DNA of 6,795 nt from Campylobacteraceae bacterium (lineage in GTDB: Bacteria > Campylobacterota > Campylobacteria > Campylobacterales > Sulfurovaceae), in NCBI GenBank assembly GCA_027066355.1, contig JAMONW010000137.1:1-6795 (forward strand), read 5' to 3'. Shown piece by piece: positions 1 to 5,152 of this stretch. The notes beneath the pieces are model-generated. The model worked only from the letters and a program-made list of their open reading frames with translations, was not told the origin of the DNA and ran no database searches. The position numbers and the translations under genes were made by a program. Positions within the stretch are counted from its first letter, which is position 1. Each line of letters begins with the position of its first letter.

Positions 1-472
1 TAACCATACCATTTAACTCTTTGCTAAAATCATTTAAGAATTTTTTACTCTTTTTTAAATCTATCTCAACTTTATCATTATCAATCTCTATTCCTAAATC
101 TTTGCTATCTAAATTTTTTGTTTTATCTTCAATTTTTTTTGCTTTTTTATCTATTATTTTAGTTATTGAATCTAAAAAAGATTTAGTTTTATTTATATCA
201 ATTGTAATCTTTTGACCATTTGCAGATATTCCAATTTTATTTAAAATTTTTTTCTCTTTTTTAGCATCATCTATATCTTTATCTCTCTTTAGAATTAGTG
301 GTTGCTTATTTTCATCTATTTTTACAATATCTCCACCTTCTGCATTACTTATTCTATTTTGAGTAACTTTTTGGCTATTTTTAATATCTTTTGGCTCTTT
401 TTTGCTATCTTCACAGCCATTTATAAAAAATATCATTACAAATATTGCCACTGCCACTTTTAAATTTCTCAT
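1..472 (-). CDS. Small lysine-rich lipoprotein, 3' end outside the window
   Basis: The minus-strand frame is open from an ATG at 472 to the left edge with no stop, giving 157 residues of a partial protein. An AAGGAG ribosome site lies at 479-484, about 6 nt upstream. Residues 1-20 form a short positively charged start (MRNLK), a hydrophobic stretch (VAVAIFVMIFF) and a lipobox-like INGC. The protein is therefore probably cut before Cys20, lipid-modified and membrane-anchored. Glu rather than Asp follows the Cys, which by the usual rule favours the outer membrane. The mature part is very rich in Lys, Asp and Asn, with possible helical or coiled segments (about 67-80 and 100-125), and shows no domain I recognise. 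It starts 34 bp after the glycosylase stop with no terminator visible between, so it is probably the last visible gene of the NifS-like operon. Function unknown; lipoprotein assignment fairly secure. Confidence 0.75.
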   Translation of the reverse strand, partial: MRNLKVAVAIFVMIFFINGCEDSKKEPKDIKNSQKVTQNRISNAEGGDIVKIDENKQPLILKRDKDIDDAKKEKKILNKIGISANGQKITIDINKTKSFLDSITKIIDKKAKKIEDKTKNLDSKDLGIEIDNDKVEIDLKKSKKFLNDFSKELNGMV

Positions 473-506
473 AATTTACTCCTTTAGCACTATATGAGTA
501 TTCTAT

Positions 507-1220
507 CTAAAAATTGTGAAATAGTAAATTCATATTAGCAAATAAATTATGAGCCTCTTTAGAATTGATAAAAGATACATTATATGGATGTTCCATCTCT
601 ATTGTTTTTTGCTTTAAATTTAACTTTTTTATATCTTTTGCAAAATTACCAAATAAAATTAGCTCTACGCTACTATCAATTTGGCTTAAAAGCTCTTTTA
701 TAAATGGTTGCCACTGCTTAATATGATATTTTGACTCTTTTTTGTCGGTAAATATAAGTGCCGTATTTAATAACATTACGCCATTTCTCTCAAAATTATC
801 TTTAAGCTCAAAAATAGAGCTAATTAAATCATCTTTTTTTACCTTTGCAACAGCCTCTTTGCTAGTATTGTCTGCTTCTAACCTACCCATTGCAACAAGA
901 GCCATCTTTATAAAATTGCGCAAACTCGTTGCTCTATTTACCTCTTTGCTTAAACCATTTTGACTAAAAATACTCTTAACTTTGCCATCTATAAATGCAT
1001 ACCCAATTGCACTCTCTTCTCTTGGATATGGGTCTTGCCCAAACAATATATACTTAACATCACTCTTTGGCAATGTTTTAAAAGCATTTAAAAAATTATC
1101 CCTATTTGGAAAATATTTACCACTTTTTAAAAACTCTAAATACTCACTATCCATTACTCTAAAGGCACTCTGCAAACTCTTATGCCAAGATGGATGAGTA
1201 GCTTTAATTATATCTCTCAA
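507..1220 (-). CDS. Uracil-DNA glycosylase-like protein, divergent family 1 type
   Basis: This 237-residue protein resembles family 1 uracil-DNA glycosylase (Ung), which removes uracil from DNA to start base excision repair. Visible landmarks are GQDPY at 61-65 with the presumed water-activating Asp63; Phe76 in GYAF, expected to stack on uracil; LLNTAL at 150-155 with the uracil-reading Asn152; and His211 in EHP, the catalytic His. Departures are notable: GQDPYH is GQDPYP; the HPSPLS minor-groove loop is HPYNVS, with Val215 where the intercalating Leu would be; and residues 83-135 are longer than the usual linker. There are no cysteines, so it is not an iron-sulfur UDG of family 4 or 5. The chosen start is a TTG with GGAG at 1226-1229, 5 nt upstream; an ATT at 1230-1232 is the main in-frame alternative. 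It lies 11 bp after the NifU-like gene and is probably co-transcribed. It could be the cell's main Ung or a second, specialised one. Confidence 0.85.
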   Translation of the reverse strand: MRDIIKATHPSWHKSLQSAFRVMDSEYLEFLKSGKYFPNRDNFLNAFKTLPKSDVKYILFGQDPYPREESAIGYAFIDGKVKSIFSQNGLSKEVNRATSLRNFIKMALVAMGRLEADNTSKEAVAKVKKDDLISSIFELKDNFERNGVMLLNTALIFTDKKESKYHIKQWQPFIKELLSQIDSSVELILFGNFAKDIKKLNLKQKTIEMEHPYNVSFINSKEAHNLFANMNLLFHNF

Positions 1221-1225
1221 ATCAT

Positions 1226-1229
1226 CTCC
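1226..1229 (-). promoter_or_regulatory. Ribosome binding site fixing the glycosylase TTG start
   Basis: GGAG on the minus strand sits 5 nt before TTG at 1220. The only in-frame codons between the upstream stop (1248-1250) and this site are not ATG or GTG, and the ATG at 1225 is out of frame. TTG is therefore the most likely initiator. The site lies between the NifU-like stop (1232) and the glycosylase start, as expected inside an operon. Confidence 0.6.
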
Positions 1230-1231
1230 AA

Positions 1232-2179
1232 TTATAGTGGCACTACTCTAATTTTATCAGATAACTTCTGCTTTAAAATACCCTCAATTGCAAATAGTGT
1301 CCCGGTACTCGCACTTGCACATCCATTACAAGCACCAAGGTAGCGAATATAAATATCTGTATTTTCACCATTCTCTTTAATATCTAAAATCTCCATATCT
1401 CCACCATCCATTACTAACATATGGCGAATATGTTTATCTATAGTTGCCTCTATTGCTGCTCTTTTTTCATCTTCGTTCATCTGCTCAAATGGCTTATCTG
1501 CAATTGTTGCATTACCTTTCTTAGCTTGTTCTATCTCATTTAGTGTATCTTTTAAGATATCAACTAAATATACACTAGATAAATTCTCTCCAGCTCCTGG
1601 AAATTTACAACTTGTATCATAAGCTCCTGCTCTTGTCAAGTCAACTAAATCTTCAAGCTCTTTAATTTCAAATCTCTTTATGCTATCTTTTATAAACTCT
1701 TTTGTAACACCTGTAAATTTATCTGCTACTTCACTCTCTATCTCTTCACCTTTATAGGCTTTGGCACACATATAGAGGGCATCTATCATTACATTACTTA
1801 AAAATCTTAAACTCTTTGGAAATGCCGGAGTATTTGGATTCTCTCTTAAAAAATACTCTAAGCCTTTCTCTTTAAGAGCCAAAATCTCATCTGGAGTCTT
1901 ATTTTTACTAATAAGCCCAGCAATTGAAGCAACTGCTAACATTTCACTCTCGCCAAAAACTTTTATTTTACAATCTACAACTCTACCTTCTTGATTTAGC
2001 GCCCAAAAGATATCCAACTTTAAGCCACCCTCACAAGAGCCATAACTAAACATAAAGACTTTAGCACCTAACTCTTTTGCCTCATCTTCTGTTATCTCTC
2101 CAATATTTTGTGGTCTATTAACCAAAGAGTCTATCTTAAAATTATCTCTAACTTGTGGTAAAATCGACGCCTTACTCAT
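1232..2179 (-). CDS. NifU-like protein with degenerate scaffold and [2Fe-2S] domains
   Basis: The 315-residue protein keeps the three-part NifU plan. Residues about 1-145 are an IscU-like scaffold, about 150-200 a Bfd-like [2Fe-2S] domain, and about 240-315 the C-terminal NifU domain. In the scaffold, Cys49 (GSCEGG) survives, but the second Cys (FGCG in the family) is Glu77 in FGES and the third (HCS) is Leu127 in RFLS. In the middle domain the CxC becomes Asp153/Phe155, and CxxC keeps only Cys191 (YDTSC), so three of four ligands are gone. The C-terminal LGACNGC (Cys284, Cys287), plus MDGGD at 257-261, is intact, so this part could still bind or hand over a cluster. Intact NifU builds Fe-S clusters with NifS in the cytoplasm; this copy is unlikely to do so in the normal way. 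ATG at 2179 is preferred over the upstream GTG at 2203 because AAGGGGG (2186-2192) precedes it by 6 nt. It overlaps the NifS-like stop by 8 bp. Family match certain, function not. Confidence 0.9.
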   Translation of the reverse strand: MSKASILPQVRDNFKIDSLVNRPQNIGEITEDEAKELGAKVFMFSYGSCEGGLKLDIFWALNQEGRVVDCKIKVFGESEMLAVASIAGLISKNKTPDEILALKEKGLEYFLRENPNTPAFPKSLRFLSNVMIDALYMCAKAYKGEEIESEVADKFTGVTKEFIKDSIKRFEIKELEDLVDLTRAGAYDTSCKFPGAGENLSSVYLVDILKDTLNEIEQAKKGNATIADKPFEQMNEDEKRAAIEATIDKHIRHMLVMDGGDMEILDIKENGENTDIYIRYLGACNGCASASTGTLFAIEGILKQKLSDKIRVVPL

Positions 2180-3350
2180 CTTTAGCCCCCTTACAATCAG
2201 CACTTATTGCTCTTAACTCTTCAATACTCTCTTTAATAATTTTTAACGCCTCTTTAGCCTCTTCTTCTCCAATTTTACTACTAAAACTAAAGCCAATAAC
2301 AGAGTGTCTTAAGCTACTATCTAAAGAAGCAATATCAACTAAGCTAACTCTTTGAAAGTTTCTATTGACATATGTTGCAAAAGAGTATGCCACTACACCT
2401 TTATTTGCTAAAGTATCAATCAACATAGAAGCATGAACACCTTTTACTGCTACAATTGTAACTGTTGGAACTCTTAATGCCCAAGATGCCAACGAATAAA
2501 TACCATCTATCTCTAGCAACTCTTGTTCAAAGTCATCTCGTATCTCTTTTATATCTTCAATATCAAAATCTAGCGCATCAACTGCCTCTTCAAGTGCTTT
2601 TGCAAAACCTATAACTTTTGAGATATCCTTAGGCATTGCTCTTAAGCCACCTTGTTCACTATCTCCTCCAAAAACTGTTGGCAAAATCTCAGGAGCTTTA
2701 CTAGAGATATAAAGAGCTGCAATATCTTTTGGACCTCCTATATTATCAGAAGCAAAACTCATAAATGCAACTTCATCTCTTTGCACATCTATAGGAACTC
2801 TACCTATTGCATCTTTTGCATTTACATACAATGGCACATCTGCAAATGCACACATTGTTGCAATCTCTTCAATTGGCTGAATTACACCACTCTCCTCATC
2901 TACAAGTGGCACACTTACAAGTGCTGTTTTACTAGTTATATACTCTCTTAAAATATCTATATCTACTGTTCCATCAACAGTTACAGGCACTCTATGAACC
3001 CTGCACCCTTGCGACTCTAAAAATCTTGCAATTTTTAACTCATCAATCGAGGCTCTTTGAGATAAAATAACACTATTTTTACGCCCAGTTAAAATATATT
3101 TTAAATACATTGATAGATATAGTTGAGTAGTTGCTTCATTTGGGCTTGAGTTTAAAATTATACTATCTTCATCTTTTGCATTAATAGAGCGATAAATCTT
3201 ATCTATAGCTTTTTTATACTCTTTTAAAGCTTTTTGATTCTCTTTTGATTTAGCGTTTAAATCAATTGCACTATTTGCAAAAGGCTCCATTACCTCTACT
3301 ACACTGCTATTTGTTGCTGTAGTTATATTACTATTTAACAAAATTTCCAT
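2172..3350 (-). CDS. NifS/IscS-like protein, apparent pseudoenzyme lacking PLP lysine and catalytic cysteine
   Basis: A 392-residue protein of the cysteine desulfurase (class V, PLP fold type I) family, matching it from start to end. Family members take sulfur from cysteine for Fe-S clusters. Recognisable blocks are ILLNSNITT (3-11; family YLDNNATT), KTALVSV (141-147), EESGVIQPIEEI (152-163), AIGRVPIDV (181-189), MSFASDNIGGPK (197-208) and VFGGD (226-230). The key residues are altered. The PLP lysine of AHKxxGPK is Asn203 (SDN), the PLP-ring Asp is Asn177, and the Gln after it is Asp180. No His occurs in the 95-110 segment that normally carries EH, RRSGT reads LRAMP (236-240), and the GSAC loop (about 319-329) has no Cys, with Tyr327 near its place. 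The only cysteines are 116, 167 and 386. PLP attachment and desulfurase activity are therefore not expected. ATG at 3350 follows AAGGAG (3360-3365) and a nearer GGAG. First gene of the minus-strand operon, divergent from the LysR gene. Confidence 0.9.
   Translation of the reverse strand: MEILLNSNITTATNSSVVEVMEPFANSAIDLNAKSKENQKALKEYKKAIDKIYRSINAKDEDSIILNSSPNEATTQLYLSMYLKYILTGRKNSVILSQRASIDELKIARFLESQGCRVHRVPVTVDGTVDIDILREYITSKTALVSVPLVDEESGVIQPIEEIATMCAFADVPLYVNAKDAIGRVPIDVQRDEVAFMSFASDNIGGPKDIAALYISSKAPEILPTVFGGDSEQGGLRAMPKDISKVIGFAKALEEAVDALDFDIEDIKEIRDDFEQELLEIDGIYSLASWALRVPTVTIVAVKGVHASMLIDTLANKGVVAYSFATYVNRNFQRVSLVDIASLDSSLRHSVIGFSFSSKIGEEEAKEALKIIKESIEELRAISADCKGAKDE
2186..2192 (-). promoter_or_regulatory. 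Ribosome binding site of the NifU-like gene, inside the NifS-like gene
   Basis: AAGGGGG on the minus strand lies 6 nt before the ATG at 2179 and within the last codons of the NifS-like gene, which stops at 2172. The 8-bp overlap suggests translational coupling and roughly matched production of the two proteins. It also decides the start against the GTG at 2203. Confidence 0.7.
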
Positions 3351-3399
3351 ATCTCTCCTCTCCTTAAATTGGAGTAATTTTATGTGATTTGAGATTACT

Positions 3400-3405
3400 A
3401 TTATA
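3400..3405 (-). promoter_or_regulatory. Candidate -10 of the NifS-like operon
   Basis: A perfect TATAAT on the minus strand lies about 50 nt upstream of the NifS-like ATG, predicting a start near 3393 and a leader of about 43 nt. No good -35 is visible, which is normal in Campylobacterota. The LysR-type box at 3443-3457 falls about 50-64 nt upstream of the predicted start, the usual place for an activator of this family. AT-rich sequence makes chance matches possible. Confidence 0.5.
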
Positions 3406-3442
3406 TAGCTTTATAAATACTTAAATAGTTATCTAAAATAAA

Positions 3443-3457
3443 ATCAAAAAAATTGAT
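3443..3457. promoter_or_regulatory. Candidate LysR-type operator, ATC-N9-GAT
   Basis: ATC at 3443-3445 and GAT at 3455-3457 frame 9 bases; the arms ATCAA/TTGAT form a 5-bp inverted repeat. This fits the T-N11-A consensus of LysR-type regulators in its ATC-N9-GAT form. It sits between the two opposed -10 elements: upstream of the NifS-like promoter, in activating position, and about -27 to -41 relative to the predicted start of the LysR gene, in self-repressing position. Composition bias lowers the weight of the match; the position raises it. Confidence 0.5.
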
Positions 3458-3471
3458 ATATTTTAGAAAAG

Positions 3472-3477
3472 TATAAT
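3472..3477 (+). promoter_or_regulatory. Candidate -10 of the LysR-type gene, within an AT palindrome
   Basis: TATAAT is followed about 35-40 nt later by the LysR ATG, with a TAAGG ribosome site at 3507-3511. The predicted start is near 3484. The element overlaps an inverted repeat, ATAATAT (3473-3479) and ATATTAT (3487-3493) around 7 bases, which could be a second regulator site, though it is purely AT in its arms. Confidence 0.5.
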
Positions 3478-3518
3478 ATTTTTTTGATATTATTGTAAAA
3501 AATATATAAGGTATCTAA

Positions 3519-4433
3519 ATGAAAATATCACTAAGACAAATTGAAATATTTTTAAATGTTGTAAAACTACAAAATTTAACAAATGTTGCAAAAGAGCTAG
3601 GATTAAGCCAATCTGCAGTATCAATGTCTATAAAAGAGCTAGAAACAATTCTTGGCAGAAAACTATTTGATAGAATAAACAAAAAACTAATTTTAAATGA
3701 AATAGGTAGAAGCTTTAAAGAAGCAGTTTTACCTCTTTACAAACAGTTAAATGATATTGAAACAGAGTTTCAAAATAGTGAAGATAAAGGTAGTGTGCGC
3801 GTGGGTGCTAGCACAACAATAATTGACTATCTAATGCCAACAATTGTTTGCGAATATATGAGTAAATATCCAAATGTTAAAATAGATTTAAAAGAGGGAA
3901 ATACAAAAGAGATTGTTCAGCTTGTAAAAGAGGGCAAAATCGATATGGGCTTTATTGAAGGTAATGTAGAAGATAGTGAAATTATAAAAGAATCAATTGG
4001 AAAAGATGAGCTTGTAGTAGTTTCTTCAAATGAAGAGCTTAAAAACAAGGAGTTTGAGCTAAATGATATAAAAGATTATAGATGGGTGCTTAGAGAAAAA
4101 GGTAGTGGCACAAGAGAAGTATTTTTAAACTATATAAAACCACAAAAAGTAAAATTAAATATATTCTTAGAGCTAGGACACACAGAGTCTATAAAAAGCC
4201 TACTACTTAGCAAAAAACCAATTAGTTGCCTCTCGATTTTAGCAGTAAGCAATGAAATTAATAGTGGTTCACTATTTAAAGTTAATATAAAAGATTTTAA
4301 CTGCACAAGAGATTTCTTTGCAATTTACCACAAAGATAAATACAAAAGCGAACTTTTCAAAAAATTATACGACTTCTCAAAAGAGATGATTCAAGATGCA
4401 ATGGTAAGAAAAGGCTGCATACAGTGTAGTTAA
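3519..4433 (+). CDS. LysR-type transcriptional regulator
   Basis: The 304 residues have the standard size and order of the LysR family. The N-terminal winged helix-turn-helix covers about 5-62 (FLNVVKLQNLTNVAKELGLS, then QSAVSMSIKELE, then GRKLFDR at 46-52). A helical linker reaches about 90, and the effector-binding domain starts at GSVRVGAS (91-98). The segment LREKGSGTRE (191-200) resembles the ligand loop seen in CysL-, YeiE- and CbbR-type members, so a small anion or sulfur/carbon metabolite is a possible effector; this is inference. The protein ends in a Cys300-Ile-Gln-Cys303 pair, unusual for the family and possibly redox- or metal-responsive. ATG at 3519 has TAAGG 7 nt upstream. It is divergent from the NifS-like operon across a gap with an ATC-N9-GAT box, the classic layout for a LysR protein controlling its neighbour and itself. 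Family certain; target and effector inferred. Confidence 0.93.
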   Translation: MKISLRQIEIFLNVVKLQNLTNVAKELGLSQSAVSMSIKELETILGRKLFDRINKKLILNEIGRSFKEAVLPLYKQLNDIETEFQNSEDKGSVRVGASTTIIDYLMPTIVCEYMSKYPNVKIDLKEGNTKEIVQLVKEGKIDMGFIEGNVEDSEIIKESIGKDELVVVSSNEELKNKEFELNDIKDYRWVLREKGSGTREVFLNYIKPQKVKLNIFLELGHTESIKSLLLSKKPISCLSILAVSNEINSGSLFKVNIKDFNCTRDFFAIYHKDKYKSELFKKLYDFSKEMIQDAMVRKGCIQCS

Positions 4434-4445
4434 ATATTAATATTT
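4432..4445. other. AT-only palindrome at the LysR stop codon
   Basis: AAATATTAATATTT is a perfect 14-bp palindrome overlapping the TAA stop at 4431-4433 and followed by a short T run. It could help end transcription, but without GC pairs it is a weak terminator. No better conventional terminator is visible after the gene apart from the repeat hairpins that follow. Confidence 0.3.
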
Positions 4446-4552
4446 TTCTGGAAACCAAAACTTGTTCTGGTATAAAATTACTTTTACCGTGAAACCTAAA
4501 TTTCTGGCGCGAACAAGTTCACGCTTCCAATTTCCGGAAACCAAAACTTGTT
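4445..4552. repeat. Intergenic cluster of three related short repeats (direct, inverted, direct)
   Basis: GGAAACCAAAACTTGTT occurs at 4450-4466 and again at 4536-4552, 86 bp apart. Between them, GAACAAGTT (4511-4519) followed by CACGCTTCC is a diverged inverted copy. Each unit is led by TTTCTGG or TTTCCGG (4445-4451, 4501-4507, 4531-4537). The block is clearly more GC-rich than neighbouring spacer DNA and shows no coding sense. It lies between convergent genes. It may be a dispersed repeat of the genome, a remnant of a small mobile element, or a fold that ends transcription from both sides. It is not a CRISPR: two exact copies only, uneven spacing, opposite orientations. Confidence 0.65.
4507..4524. 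repeat. Imperfect palindrome in the centre of the repeat cluster
   Basis: GCGCGAAC and GTTCACGC pair around AA with a single C-A mismatch, a GC-rich hairpin in an AT-rich spacer. The same AACAAGTT core appears inverted in the flanking repeats, and AACTTGTTC at 4459-4467 can pair with GAACAAGTT at 4511-4519 over 9 bp, giving an alternative longer stem. Confidence 0.5.
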
Positions 4553-4589
4553 GGGGGTCAAAAATTAATTTAGCTACAATACCCAAACT

Positions 4590-5081
4590 TTACCCTCCCC
4601 AGCCATGCATTTTTCTTGCGCTTACAACCAATAAATTATCTATCTCCATAATAGTTGTTGCTACAAAATTGCACTCTATTAATATACTCTCAACTCTATA
4701 GGCAAAATTTTTATCTCTACTCTCTAAAAATATAAAACTTGGCGCTCCATTTTTTAAAGAACCATACACCTTTTTTAAAAAATCCTCTAAGTTTTGGGGC
4801 AAATCAAAAACAAACAGATAATCATAAAACTTCCCTTGCATACTATATCTTGGGCGTTTAGAAGTTAAATATTTTACCTTTGTTATCTCATCTTCAAATA
4901 CTTTCAACTCCTCTTCTACTTCAGTTGAAAATGTCAAAACTCTATACTCATTACATAAATTCCCATCTTTGCACCAACTTTGTATTTGATTTATATATTT
5001 TTTATCTTTTGCAAAATGCATTACCATAAAATTTGGCTGTTTTGCAAGTGAATTTAATAGTTTATCTATTTCACTCTTCAT
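4590..5081 (-). CDS. Conserved-looking protein with KMHGWGG tail, function unknown
   Basis: With the start at 5081 this is a 163-residue soluble protein. The pattern YDYLFVFDLP (86-95), FLKKVYGSLKNGAPSFIFLE (101-120) and IECNFVATTIMEIDNLLVVS (135-154) resembles the second half of a Rossmann-type SAM methyltransferase: strand, helix, strand, terminal hairpin. The glycine-rich SAM loop expected near the N-terminus is not evident, so activity is doubtful. The tail SARKMHGWGG looks like a conserved motif, and I loosely associate it with uncharacterised Campylobacterota proteins. A longer frame begins at an ATG at 5120, but that codon overlaps the TATAAT at 5112-5117 and lies upstream of the predicted transcript start. 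The ATG at 5081 has GGAG (5088-5091) 6 nt ahead and is preferred. Divergent from the PqiA-like gene and convergent with the LysR gene. Gene real; function not known. Confidence 0.75.
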   Translation of the reverse strand: MKSEIDKLLNSLAKQPNFMVMHFAKDKKYINQIQSWCKDGNLCNEYRVLTFSTEVEEELKVFEDEITKVKYLTSKRPRYSMQGKFYDYLFVFDLPQNLEDFLKKVYGSLKNGAPSFIFLESRDKNFAYRVESILIECNFVATTIMEIDNLLVVSARKMHGWGG

Positions 5082-5111
5082 CTGCTTCTCCAAAAAACTA
5101 CTTTTTTGACG

Positions 5112-5117
5112 ATTATA
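5112..5117 (-). promoter_or_regulatory. Candidate -10 for the KMHGWGG protein gene
   Basis: A perfect TATAAT on the minus strand predicts a start near 5105 and a leader of about 24 nt before the ATG at 5081. This placement excludes the ATG at 5120 as the start if the promoter is used. It lies back to back with the plus-strand TATAAT at 5141-5146. Confidence 0.55.
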
Positions 5118-5140
5118 CATAAAGTTTCTGTAATTTTAAG

Positions 5141-5146
5141 TATAAT
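5141..5146 (+). promoter_or_regulatory. Candidate -10 giving a leaderless PqiA-like mRNA
   Basis: TATAAT ends 6 nt before the ATG at 5153, so a start 6-7 nt downstream would fall on or next to the A of the start codon. No Shine-Dalgarno-like sequence precedes the ATG. Both facts point to a leaderless or nearly leaderless transcript. Confidence 0.55.
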
Positions 5147-5152
5147 ATCTTT

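Noticed and set aside
21..215. Plus-strand 64-residue frame at the left end
   Set aside because: It is the complement of the Lys/Asp-rich lipoprotein gene; its Ser/Phe/Leu-rich sequence is typical of a shadow.
507..1220. Iron-sulfur uracil-DNA glycosylase (family 4 or 5), which would link it to Fe-S assembly
   Set aside because: The protein has no cysteine, and its GQDPY, LLNT and HP motifs are of family 1.
2180..2203. Upstream GTG start for the NifU-like protein
   Set aside because: The ATG at 2179 has AAGGGGG at ideal distance, and the family N-terminus aligns from there; the GTG adds eight residues without a ribosome site.
742..2951. Plus-strand frames opposite the glycosylase, NifU-like and NifS-like genes (742-963, 982-1197, 2155-2355, 2652-2951)
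   Set aside because: Each lies antisense within a strongly supported gene and lacks a ribosome site or family resemblance.
1232..3350. Evidence for nitrogen fixation
   Set aside because: NifS/NifU names in Campylobacterota denote general Fe-S assembly; no nitrogenase genes are present and both proteins lack key residues.
1232..3350. NifS-like and NifU-like genes as decayed pseudogenes
   Set aside because: Both frames are intact over full family length, with ribosome sites and a coupling overlap; no frameshift or internal stop. Loss is confined to functional residues, which fits altered function better than random decay.
4450..4552. CRISPR array
   Set aside because: Only two exact copies, 86 bp apart, with an inverted third copy; no regular spacers.
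4462..4701. Plus-strand protein of 79 residues over the repeat cluster
   Set aside because: It runs through repeats and then opposite the KMHGWGG gene, starts without a ribosome site and reads as low-quality sequence; a shadow frame.
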